A stretch of DNA of 64,000 nucleotides. It comes from Euptelea pleiosperma (Eukaryota > Streptophyta > Magnoliopsida > Ranunculales > Eupteleaceae). Where the stretch lies: NCBI GenBank assembly GCA_035048495.1, contig JASUTR010000076.1, forward strand, positions 62,001-126,000, written 5' to 3'. Shown here piece after piece: positions 14,100 to 24,713 of the stretch. A program made the translations under genes and the position numbers. The stretch's first letter is position 1. Each line of letters starts with the position of its first letter. The notes below the pieces were generated by a model that saw only the letters and a program-made list of their open reading frames with translations, was not told the DNA's origin and did not search any database.

Positions 14100-14628
14100 A
14101 ACAAGTTAGCTCCATCCGTACGTCAACGTCTCAAATTAGACCCAGTTTCTGTGTTACATTCCGAAGCCTATAATTTGTGACTTTTTCGCAACCGGACCTC
14201 GTAATTGGACTCAAACTCTTCTATAACTATTGTTTCAACACATTTGATGTATTGGAACAAGATTCGGGACAGTCGAAACAAGTTACCTCCATCCGTTCGT
14301 CAACGTCTCAAATTGGACTCAGTTTGTGTGTTACATTCCGAACCTATAACTTGTGACTTTTTCGCAACCGGACCTCGTAATTGGACTCAAACTCTTCTAT
14401 TACTATTATTTCAACACATTTGATGTGTTGGAACAAGATTCGGGACCGTCGAACTAGTTAGCTTCATCCGTTCGTCAACGTCTCAAATTGGACTCAGTTT
14501 CTGTGTTACATTCCGAAGCCTATAACTTGTGACTTTTTCGCAACCGGACCTCATAATTAGACTCAAACTCTTCCATTACTATTGTTTTAACAGATTTGAA
14601 GTGTTGGAACAATATTTGGGACAGTCGA

Positions 14629-14805
14629 AACAAGTTAGCTCCATCCGTACGTCAACGTCTCAAATTAGACCCAGTTTCTGTGTTACATTCCGAAGCCTAT
14701 AATTTGTGACTTTTTCGCAACCGGACCTCGTAATTGGACTCAAACTCTTCTATAACTATTGTTTCAACACATTTGATGTGTTGGAACAAGATTCGGGACA
14801 GTCGA
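14629..14805 (+). repeat. Representative 177-bp satellite monomer (type m4)
   Basis: This unit gives a clean view of one monomer. From its start: AACAAGTTAGCTCCATCCG (1-19), CAACGTCTCAAATTAG (25-40), a variable CATTCCGAAGCC segment, TTGTGACTTTTTCGCAACC (about 76-94), CGGACCTCGTAATTGGACTC (about 94-113), a variable tail, then GGAACAAGATTCGGGACAG to the end. GC content is 72 of 177 bases. A length of 177 is a multiple of three, so chance open frames can run across monomer joints. Confidence 0.93.
14761..14787. other. Imperfect palindrome in the monomer (27 bp, 12-base arms, loop TTG)
   Basis: The left arm GTTTCAACACAT pairs with the right arm ATGTGTTGGAAC around a TTG loop. Eleven of twelve positions pair by Watson-Crick; the twelfth is T opposite G. 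The same element is present in m4 and m7 of each HOR copy. Slightly weaker forms (first base A, or GTATTGG) occur in m1, m2, m10, m12, m15 and m17. Other monomers have CAACAG or CATCAC in the left arm, which breaks part of the stem. Such dyads are known in centromere satellites of several eukaryotes; any role here is inferred. Confidence 0.75.
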
Positions 14806-14807
14806 AA
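14791..14807 (+). other. CENP-B-box-like motif with TTCG/CGAA dyad
   Basis: The 17 bases match the mammalian CENP-B core pattern nTTCGnnnnAnnCGGGn at TTCG, the central A and CG, but have AA where the box has GG (seven of nine core positions). The motif is also a short inverted repeat, TTCG and CGAA separated by seven bases. The central A varies among monomers (GGGACAG, GGGACCG, GGGAAGG, GTGACAG), so selection for a protein site is not evident. CENP-B is best known in mammals. This may be coincidence. Confidence 0.35.
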
Positions 14808-15335
14808 CAAGTTACCTCCATCCGTTCGTCAACGTCTCAAATTGGACTCAGTTTGTGTGTTACATTCCGAACCTATAACTTGTGACTTTTTCGCAACCGG
14901 ACCTCGTAATTGGACTCAAACTCTTCCATTACTATTGTTTCATCACATTTGAAGTGGTGGAACAAGATTCGTGACAGTCGAAACAAGTTAGCTCCATCTG
15001 TGCGTCAACGTCTCAAATTGGACTCAGTTTGTGTGTTACATTCCGTAGCCTATAACTTGTGAGTTTTTTGCAACCGGACCTCATAATTAGACCCAAACTC
15101 TTCCATTACTATTGTTTCAATAGATTTGAAGTGTTGGAATAATATTTGGGACAGTCAAAACAAGTTAGCTCCATCCGTGCGTCAACGTCTCAAATTGGAC
15201 TCAGTTTGTGTGTTACGTTCCGAACCCTATAACTTGTGACTTTTTCGCAACCGGACCTCGTGATTGGACTCAAACTCTTCTATAACTATTGTTTCAACAC
15301 ATTTGATGTGTTGGAACAAGATTCGGGACCGTCGA

Positions 15336-17106
15336 AACAAGTTAGCTCCATCCGTGCGTCAACGTCTCAAATTGGACTCAGTTTGTGTGTTACATTCCTA
15401 AGTCTATAACTTGTGACTTTTTCGCAACCGGACCTCGTAATTGGACTCAAACTCTTCTATTACTATTGTTTCAACAGATTTGAAGTGTTGGAATAAGATT
15501 TGGGACAGTCGAAACAAGTTAGCTCCATCCGTGCATCAACGTCTCAAATTCGACTCAATTTGTGTGTAACATTCCGAACCCTATAACTTGTGACTTTGTC
15601 GCAATCAAACCTCGTAATTTTACTCAAACTCTTCCATTATTATTATTTCAACACATTTGAAATATTGGAACATGATTCGGGACAGGCAAAACAAGTTAGC
15701 TCCATCCGTGCGTCAACATCTCAAATTGGACATAGTTTGTGTGTTACATTCCGAAGCCAATAACTTGTGACTTTTTCGCAACCGGACCTCGTAATTGGAC
15801 TCAAACTCTTGTATTACTATTATTTCAACACATTTGATGTGTTGGAACAAGATTCGGGAAGGTCGAAACAAGTTAGCTCCATCCGTTCGTCAACGTCTCA
15901 AATTGGACTTAGTTTGTGTGTTACGTTCCGAACCCTATAACTTGTGACTTTTTCGCAACCGGAGCTCGTAATTGGACACGAACTCTTCCATTACTATTGT
16001 TTCATCACATTTGAAGTAGTGGAACAAGATTCGTGACAGTCGAAACAAGTTAGCTCCATCCGTGCGTCAACGTCTCAAATTGGACTCAGTTTGTGTGTTA
16101 CATTCCGAAGCCTATAACTTGTGACTTTTTCGCTACCGGAACTCGTAATTGGACTCAAACTCTTGTATTTCTATTATTTCAACACATTTGATGTGTTGGA
16201 ACAAGATTCGGGACCGTCGAAACAAGTTAGCTCCATCCGTGCGTCAACGTCTCAAATTGGACTCAGTTTGTGTGTTACATTCCTAAGTCTATAACTTGTG
16301 ACTTTTTTCGCAACCGGACCTCGTAATTGGACTCAAACTCTTCTATTACTATTGTTTCAACAGATTTGAAGTGTTGGAATAAGATTTGGGACAGTCGAAA
16401 CAAGTTAGCTCCATCCGTGCATCAACGTCTCAAATTCGACTCAATTTGTGTGTAACATTCCGAACCCTATAACTTGTGACTTTGTCGCAATCAAACCTCG
16501 TAATTTTACTCAAACTCTTCCATTATTATTATTTCAACACATTTGAAATATTGGAACATGATTCGGGACAGGCAAAACAAGTTAGCTCCATCCGTGCGTC
16601 AACATCTCAAATTGGACATAGTTTGTGTGTTACATTCCGAAGCCAATAACTTGTGACTTTTTCGCAACCGGACCTCGTAATTGGACTCAAACTCTTGTAT
16701 TACTATTATTTCAACACATTTGATGTGTTGGAACAAGATTCGGGAAGGTCGAAACAAGTTAGCTCCATCCGTTCGTCAACGTCTCAAATTGGACTCAGTT
16801 TGTGTGTTACGTTCCGAACCCTATAACTTGTGACTTTTTCGCAACCGGAGCTCGTAATTGGACTCGAACTCTTCCATTACTATTGTTTCATCACATTTGA
16901 AGTAGTGGAACAAGATTCGTGACAGTCGAAACAAGTTAGCTCCATCCGTGCGTCAACGTCTCAAATTGGACTCAGTTTGTGTGTTACATTCCGAAGGCTA
17001 TAACTTGTGACTTTTTCGCAACCGGACCTCGTAATTGGACTCAAACTCTTGTATTACTATTATTTCAACACATTTGATGTGTTGGAACAAGATTCGGGAT
17101 GGTCGA
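15336..17106 (+). repeat. Internal five-monomer duplication in the 20-mer (m8-m12 and m13-m17)
   Basis: The segment 15336-16220 and the segment 16221-17106 share the order CCTAAGTC unit, GTGCATC/TTGTCGCAATC unit, GCCAATAAC unit and GGAGCTCG unit. The fifth monomers differ more (m12 with GCTACCGGAACTCG, m17 with GAAGGCTATAAC and GCAACCGGACCTCG). The offset is 885-886 bp. The same block is the one amplified a third time at 37983-38867. Confidence 0.9.
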
Positions 17107-17637
17107 AACTAGTTAGCTCCATCCGTTCGTCAACGTCTCAAATTGGACTCAGTTTGTGAGTTACATTCCTAAGCCTATAACTTGTGACTTTTTCGCAACC
17201 GGACCTCGTAATTGGACTTAAACTCTTCTATTACTATTGTTTCAACAGATTTGAAGTGTTGGAACAAGATTCGGGACGGTCGAAACAAGTTAGCTCCATC
17301 CGTTCGTCAACGTCTCAAATTGGACTCAGTTTGTGTGTTACGTTCCGAACCCTATAACTTGTGACTTTTTCGTAACCGAATCACGTAATTGGACTCAAAC
17401 TCTTCCATTACTATTGTTTCATCATATTTGAAGTGGTGGAACAAGATTCGTGACAGTCGAAACAAGTTAGCTCCATCTGTTCGTCAACGTCTCAAATTGG
17501 ACTCAGTTTCTGTGTTACATTCCGAAGCCTATAACTTGTGACTTTTTCGCAACCGGACCTCATAATTAGACTCAAACTCTTCCATTACTATTGTTTTAAC
17601 AGATTTGAAGTGTTGGAACAATATTTGGGACAGTCGA

Positions 17638-20600
17638 AACAAGTTAGCTCCATCCGTACGTCAACGTCTCAAATTAGACCCAGTTTCTGTGTTACATTCC
17701 GAAGCCTATAATTTGTGACTTTTTCGCAACCGGACCTCGTAATTGGACTCAAACTCTTCTATAACTATTGTTTCAACACATTTGATGTATTGGAACAAGA
17801 TTCGGGACAGTCGAAACAAGTTACCTCCATCCGTTCGTCAACGTCTCAAATTGGACTCAGTTTGTGTGTTACATTCCGAACCTATAACTTGTGACTTTTT
17901 CGCAACCGGACCTCGTAATTGGACTCAAACTCTTCTATTACTATTATTTCAACACATTTGATGTGTTGGAACAAGATTCGGGACCGTCGAAACTAGTTAG
18001 CTTCATCCGTTCGTCAACGTCTCAAATTGGACTCAGTTTCTGTGTTACATTCCGAAGCCTATAACTTGTGACTTTTTCGCAACCGGACCTCATAATTAGA
18101 CTCAAACTCTTCCATTACTATTGTTTTAACAGATTTGAAGTGTTGGAACAATATTTGGGACAGTCGAAACAAGTTAGCTCCATCCGTACGTCAACGTCTC
18201 AAATTAGACCCAGTTTCTGTGTTACATTCCGAAGCCTATAATTTGTGACTTTTTCGCAACCGGACCTCGTAATTGGACTCAAACTCTTCTATAACTATTG
18301 TTTCAACACATTTGATGTGTTGGAACAAGATTCGGGACAGTCGAAACAAGTTACCTCCATCCGTTCGTCAACGTCTCAAATTGGACTCAGTTTGTGTGTT
18401 ACATTCCGAACCTATAACTTGTGACTTTTTCGCAACCGGACCTCGTAATTGGACTCAAACTCTTCCATTACTATTGTTTCATCACATTTGAAGTGGTGGA
18501 ACAAGATTCGTGACAGTCGAAACAAGTTAGCTCCATCTGTGCGTCAACGTCTCAAATTGGACTCAGTTTGTGTGTTACATTCCGTAGCCTATAACTTGTG
18601 AGTTTTTTGCAACCGGACCTCATAATTAGACCCAAACTCTTCCATTACTATTGTTTCAATAGATTTGAAGTGTTGGAATAATATTTGGGACAGTCAAAAC
18701 AAGTTAGCTCCATCCGTGCGTCAACGTCTCAAATTGGACTCAGTTTGTGTGTTACGTTCCGAACCCTATAACTTGTGACTTTTTCGCAACCGGACCTCGT
18801 GATTGGACTCAAACTCTTCTATAACTATTGTTTCAACACATTTGATGTGTTGGAACAAGATTCGGGACCGTCGAAACAAGTTAGCTCCATCCGTGCGTCA
18901 ACGTCTCAAATTGGACTCAGTTTGTGTGTTACATTCCTAAGTCTATAACTTGTGACTTTTTCGCAACCGGACCTCGTAATTGGACTCAAACTCTTCTATT
19001 ACTATTGTTTCAACAGATTTGAAGTGTTGGAATAAGATTTGGGACAGTCGAAACAAGTTAGCTCCATCCGTGCATCAACGTCTCAAATTCGACTCAATTT
19101 GTGTGTAACATTCCGAACCCTATAACTTGTGACTTTGTCGCAATCAAACCTCGTAATTTTACTCAAACTCTTCCATTATTATTATTTCAACACATTTGAA
19201 ATATTGGAACATGATTCGGGACAGGCAAAACAAGTTAGCTCCATCCGTGCGTCAACATCTCAAATTGGACATAGTTTGTGTGTTACATTCCGAAGCCAAT
19301 AACTTGTGACTTTTTCGCAACCGGACCTCGTAATTGGACTCAAACTCTTGTATTACTATTATTTCAACACATTTGATGTGTTGGAACAAGATTCGGGAAG
19401 GTCGAAACAAGTTAGCTCCATCCGTTCGTCAACGTCTCAAATTGGACTTAGTTTGTGTGTTACGTTCCGAACCCTATAACTTGTGACTTTTTCGCAACCG
19501 GAGCTCGTAATTGGACACGAACTCTTCCATTACTATTGTTTCATCACATTTGAAGTAGTGGAACAAGATTCGTGACAGTCGAAACAAGTTAGCTCCATCC
19601 GTGCGTCAACGTCTCAAATTGGACTCAGTTTGTGTGTTACATTCCGAAGCCTATAACTTGTGACTTTTTCGCTACCGGAACTCGTAATTGGACTCAAACT
19701 CTTGTATTTCTATTATTTCAACACATTTGATGTGTTGGAACAAGATTCGGGACCGTCGAAACAAGTTAGCTCCATCCGTGCGTCAACGTCTCAAATTGGA
19801 CTCAGTTTGTGTGTTACATTCCTAAGTCTATAACTTGTGACTTTTTCGCAACCGGACCTCGTAATTGGACTCAAACTCTTCTATTACTATTGTTTCAACA
19901 GATTTGAAGTGTTGGAATAAGATTTGGGACAGTCGAAACAAGTTAGCTCCATCCGTGCATCAACGTCTCAAATTCGACTCAATTTGTGTGTAACATTCCG
20001 AACCCTATAACTTGTGACTTTGTCGCAATCAAACCTCGTAATTTTACTCAAACTCTTCCATTATTATTATTTCAACACATTTGAAATATTGGAACATGAT
20101 TCGGGACAGGCAAAACAAGTTAGCTCCATCCGTGCGTCAACATCTCAAATTGGACATAGTTTGTGTGTTACATTCCGAAGCCAATAACTTGTGACTTTTT
20201 CGCAACCGGACCTCGTAATTGGACTCAAACTCTTGTATTACTATTATTTCAACACATTTGATGTGTTGGAACAAGATTCGGGAAGGTCGAAACAAGTTAG
20301 CTCCATCCGTTCGTCAACGTCTCAAATTGGACTCAGTTTGTGTGTTACGTTCCGAACCCTATAACTTGTGACTTTTTCGCAACCGGAGCTCGTAATTGGA
20401 CTCGAACTCTTCCATTACTATTGTTTCATCACATTTGAAGTAGTGGAACAAGATTCGTGACAGTCGAAACAAGTTAGCTCCATCCGTGCGTCAACGTCTC
20501 AAATTGGACTCAGTTTGTGTGTTACATTCCGAAGGCTATAACTTGTGACTTTTTCGCAACCGGACCTCGTAATTGGACTCAAACTCTTGTATTACTATTA

Positions 20601-21175
20601 TTTCAACACATTTGATGTGTTGGAACAAGATTCGGGATGGTCGAAACTAGTTAGCTCCATCCGTTCGTCAACGTCTCAAATTGGACTCAGTTTGTGAGTT
20701 ACATTCCTAAGCCTATAACTTGTGACTTTTTCGCAACCGGACCTCGTAATTGGACTTAAACTCTTCTATTACTATTGTTTCAACAGATTTGAAGTGTTGG
20801 AACAAGATTCGGGACGGTCGAAACAAGTTAGCTCCATCCGTTCGTCAACGTCTCAAATTGGACTCAGTTTGTGTGTTACGTTCCGAACCCTATAACTTGT
20901 GACTTTTTCGTAACCGAATCACGTAATTGGACTCAAACTCTTCCATTACTATTGTTTCATCATATTTGAAGTGGTGGAACAAGATTCGTGACAGTCGAAA
21001 CAAGTTAGCTCCATCTGTTCGTCAACGTCTCAAATTGGACTCAGTTTCTGTGTTACATTCCGAAGCCTATAACTTGTGACTTTTTCGCAACCGGACCTCA
21101 TAATTAGACTCAAACTCTTCCATTACTATTGTTTTAACAGATTTGAAGTGTTGGAACAATATTTGGGACAGTCGA
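17638..21175 (+). repeat. 20-monomer HOR, copy 4 (3,538 bp)
   Basis: A complete m1-m20 series with exactly the reference length. It shares the m11 GGACTTAG form and the m20 CCATCTGTTCG form with copy 3. m2 still reads GAAACAAGTTACC. I see almost no differences from copy 3 when reading in register. Confidence 0.95.
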
Positions 21176-24100
21176 AACAAGTTAGCTCCATCCGTACGTC
21201 AACGTCTCAAATTAGACCCAGTTTCTGTGTTACATTCCGAAGCCTATAATTTGTGACTTTTTCGCAACCGGACCTCGTAATTGGACTCAAACTCTTCTAT
21301 AACTATTGTTTCAACACATTTGATGTATTGGAACAAGATTCGGGACAGTCGAAATAAGTTACCTCCATCCGTTCGTCAACGTCTCAAATTGGACTCAGTT
21401 TGTGTGTTACATTCCGAACCTATAACTTGTGACTTTTTCGCAACCGGACCTCGTAATTGGACTCAAACTCTTCTATTACTATTATTTCAACACATTTGAT
21501 GTGTTGGAACAAGATTCGGGACCGTCGAAACTAGTTAGCTTCATCCGTTCGTCAACGTCTCAAATTGGACTCAGTTTCTGTGTTACATTCCGAAGCCTAT
21601 AACTTGTGACTTTTTCGCAACCGGACCTCATAATTAGACTCAAACTCTTCCATTACTATTGTTTTAACAGATTTGAAGTGTTGGAACAATATTTGGGACA
21701 GTCGAAACAAGTTAGCTCCATCCGTACGTCAACGTCTCAAATTAGACCCAGTTTCTGTGTTACATTCCGAAGCCTATAATTTGTGACTTTTTCGCAACCG
21801 GACCTCGTAATTGGACTCAAACTCTTCTATAACTATTGTTTCAACACATTTGATGTGTTGGAACAAGATTCGGGACAGTCGAAACAAGTTACCTCCATCC
21901 GTTCGTCAACGTCTCAAATTGGACTCAGTTTGTGTGTTACATTCCGAACCTATAACTTGTGACTTTTTCGCAACCGGACCTCGTAATTGGACTCAAACTC
22001 TTCCATTACTATTGTTTCATCACATTTGAAGTGGTGGAACAAGATTCGTGACAGTCGAAACAAGTTAGCTCCATCTGTGCGTCAACGTCTCAAATTGGAC
22101 TCAGTTTGTGTGTTACATTCCGTAGCCTATAACTTGTGAGTTTTTTGCAACCGGACCTCATAATTAGACCCAAACTCTTCCATTACTATTGTTTCAATAG
22201 ATTTGAAGTGTTGGAATAATATTTGGGACAGTCAAAACAAGTTAGCTCCATCCGTGCGTCAACGTCTCAAATTGGACTCAGTTTGTGTGTTACGTTCCGA
22301 ACCCTATAACTTGTGACTTTTTCGCAACCGGACCTCGTGATTGGACTCAAACTCTTCTATAACTATTGTTTCAACACATTTGATGTGTTGGAACAAGATT
22401 CGGGACCGTCGAAACAAGTTAGCTCCATCCGTGCGTCAACGTCTCAAATTGGACTCAGTTTGTGTGTTACATTCCTAAGTCTATAACTTGTGACTTTTTC
22501 GCAACCGGACCTCGTAATTGGACTCAAACTCTTCTATTACTATTGTTTCAACAGATTTGAAGTGTTGGAATAAGATTTGGGACAGTCGAAACAAGTTAGC
22601 TCCATCCGTGCATCAACGTCTCAAATTCGACTCAATTTGTGTGTAACATTCCGAACCCTATAACTTGTGACTTTGTCGCAATCAAACCTCGTAATTTTAC
22701 TCAAACTCTTCCATTATTATTATTTCAACACATTTGAAATATTGGAACATGATTCGGGACAGGCAAAACAAGTTAGCTCCATCCGTGCGTCAACATCTCA
22801 AATTGGACATAGTTTGTGTGTTACATTCCGAAGCCAATAACTTGTGACTTTTTCGCAACCGGACCTCGTAATTGGACTCAAACTCTTGTATTACTATTAT
22901 TTCAACACATTTGATGTGTTGGAACAAGATTCGGGAAGGTCGAAACAAGTTAGCTCCATCCGTTCGTCAACGTCTCAAATTGGACTTAGTTTGTGTGTTA
23001 CGTTCCGAACCCTATAACTTGTGACTTTTTCGCAACCGGAGCTCGTAATTGGACACGAACTCTTCCATTACTATTGTTTCATCACATTTGAAGTAGTGGA
23101 ACAAGATTCGTGACAGTCGAAACAAGTTAGCTCCATCCGTGCGTCAACGTCTCAAATTGGACTCAGTTTGTGTGTTACATTCCGAAGCCTATAACTTGTG
23201 ACTTTTTCGCTACCGGAACTCGTAATTGGACTCAAACTCTTGTATTTCTATTATTTCAACACATTTGATGTGTTGGAACAAGATTCGGGACCGTCGAAAC
23301 AAGTTAGCTCCATCCGTGCGTCAACGTCTCAAATTGGACTCAGTTTGTGTGTTACATTCCTAAGTCTATAACTTGTGACTTTTTCGCAACCGGACCTCGT
23401 AATTGGACTCAAACTCTTCTATTACTATTGTTTCAACAGATTTGAAGTGTTGGAATAAGATTTGGGACAGTCGAAACAAGTTAGCTCCATCCGTGCATCA
23501 ACGTCTCAAATTCGACTCAATTTGTGTGTAACATTCCGAACCCTATAACTTGTGACTTTGTCGCAATCAAACCTCGTAATTTTACTCAAACTCTTCCATT
23601 ATTATTATTTCAACACATTTGAAATATTGGAACATGATTCGGGACAGGCAAAACAAGTTAGCTCCATCCGTGCGTCAACATCTCAAATTGGACATAGTTT
23701 GTGTGTTACATTCCGAAGCCAATAACTTGTGACTTTTTCGCAACCGGACCTCGTAATTGGACTCAAACTCTTGTATTACTATTATTTCAACACATTTGAT
23801 GTGTTGGAACAAGATTCGGGAAGGTCGAAACAAGTTAGCTCCATCCGTTCGTCAACGTCTCAAATTGGACTCAGTTTGTGTGTTACGTTCCGAACCCTAT
23901 AACTTGTGACTTTTTCGCAACCGGAGCTCGTAATTGGACTCGAACTCTTCCATTACTATTGTTTCATCACATTTGAAGTAGTGGAACAAGATTCGTGACA
24001 GTCGAAACAAGTTAGCTCCATCCGTGCGTCAACGTCTCAAATTGGACTCAGTTTGTGTGTTACATTCCGAAGGCTATAACTTGTGACTTTTTCGCAACCG

Positions 24101-24713
24101 GACCTCGTAATTGGACTCAAACTCTTGTATTACTATTATTTCAACACATTTGATGTGTTGGAACAAGATTCGGGATGGTCGAAACTAGTTAGCTCCATCC
24201 GTTCGTCAACGTCTCAAATTGGACTCAGTTTGTGAGTTACATTCCTAAGCCTATAACTTGTGACTTTTTCGCAACCGGACCTCGTAATTGGACTTAAACT
24301 CTTCTATTACTATTGTTTCAACAGATTTGAAGTGTTGGAACAAGATTCGGGACGGTCGAAACAAGTTAGCTCCATCCGTTCGTCAACGTCTCAAATTGGA
24401 CTCAGTTTGTGTGTTACGTTCCGAACCCTATAACTTGTGACTTTTTCGTAACCGAATCACGTAATTGGACTCAAACTCTTCCATTACTATTGTTTCATCA
24501 TATTTGAAGTGGTGGAACAAGATTCGTGACAGTCGAAACAAGTTAGCTCCATCTGTTCGTCAACGTCTCAAATTGGACTCAGTTTCTGTGTTACATTCCG
24601 AAGCCTATAACTTGTGACTTTTTCGCAACCGGACCTCATAATTAGACTCAAACTCTTCCATTACTATTGTTTTAACAGATTTGAAGTGTTGGAACAATAT
24701 TTGGGACAGTCGA
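21176..24713 (+). repeat. 20-monomer HOR, copy 5 (3,538 bp)
   Basis: A complete m1-m20 series. This is the first copy with the m2 variant GAAATAAGTTACC (near 21351), which persists through copy 9. It keeps the m11 GGACTTAG and m20 CCATCTGTTCG variants of copies 3 and 4. Confidence 0.95.

Larger units (their letters stand above)
13923..14981 (+). repeat. Internal three-monomer duplication in the 20-mer (m20-m1-m2 and m3-m4-m5)
   Basis: The trio at 13923-14451 and the trio at 14452-14981 have the same ordered markers. The first monomer of each has a CTCATAATTAG middle and a TTTTAACAG tail. The second has GTACGTC, TTAGACCCAG and TAATTTGTG. The third has TTACCTCC and CCGAACCTATAAC. They differ at a few sites (GTATTGG against GTGTTGG) and in the third monomer's tail (TATTATTTCAACAC against TGTTTCATCAC). 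The offset is 529 bp. The pattern recurs in every HOR copy. Confidence 0.88.
14100..17637 (+). repeat. 20-monomer HOR, copy 3 (3,538 bp), used as reference unit
   Basis: Monomer starts and markers are as follows. m1 14100 (GTACGTC, GATGTATTGG). m2 14277 (TTACCTCC). m3 14452 (ACTAGTTAGCTTC, tail TTTTAACAG). m4 14629 (like m1 but GTGTTGG). m5 14806 (TTACCTCC, CATCACATTTGAAGTGG). m6 14982 (CCGTAGCC, GAGTTTTTTGC). m7 15159 (CTCGTGATTGG). m8 15336 (CCTAAGTC). m9 15513 (GTGCATC, TTGTCGCAATC). m10 15690 (CAACATCTC, GCCAATAAC). m11 15867 (GGAGCTCG, GGACACG). m12 16044 (GCTACCGGAACTCG). m13 16221 like m8. m14 16399 like m9. m15 16576 like m10. m16 16753 like m11 but GGACTCG. m17 16930 (GAAGGCTATAAC). 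m18 17107 (ACTAGTTAGC, GTGAGTTAC). m19 17284 (CGTAACCGAATCACG). m20 17461 (CCATCTGTTCG, tail TTTTAACAG). The ACTAGT hexamer occurs only in m3 and m18, so it marks the HOR period. Confidence 0.95.

Noticed and set aside
14205..14423. Recurrent 72-residue open frames (starting MDSNSSIT) once or twice per HOR copy
   Set aside because: They begin at a TTG inside the satellite and repeat with the array because 177 is a multiple of three. They match no family I know, and related peptides appear in other frames wherever an indel shifts the register.
14629..14805. Two-fold internal structure (half-monomer repeat), from CAAATTGGACTC and GTAATTGGACTC about 68 bases apart
   Set aside because: The similarity is limited to about a dozen bases and does not extend, so an origin from a shorter dimer is not supported.
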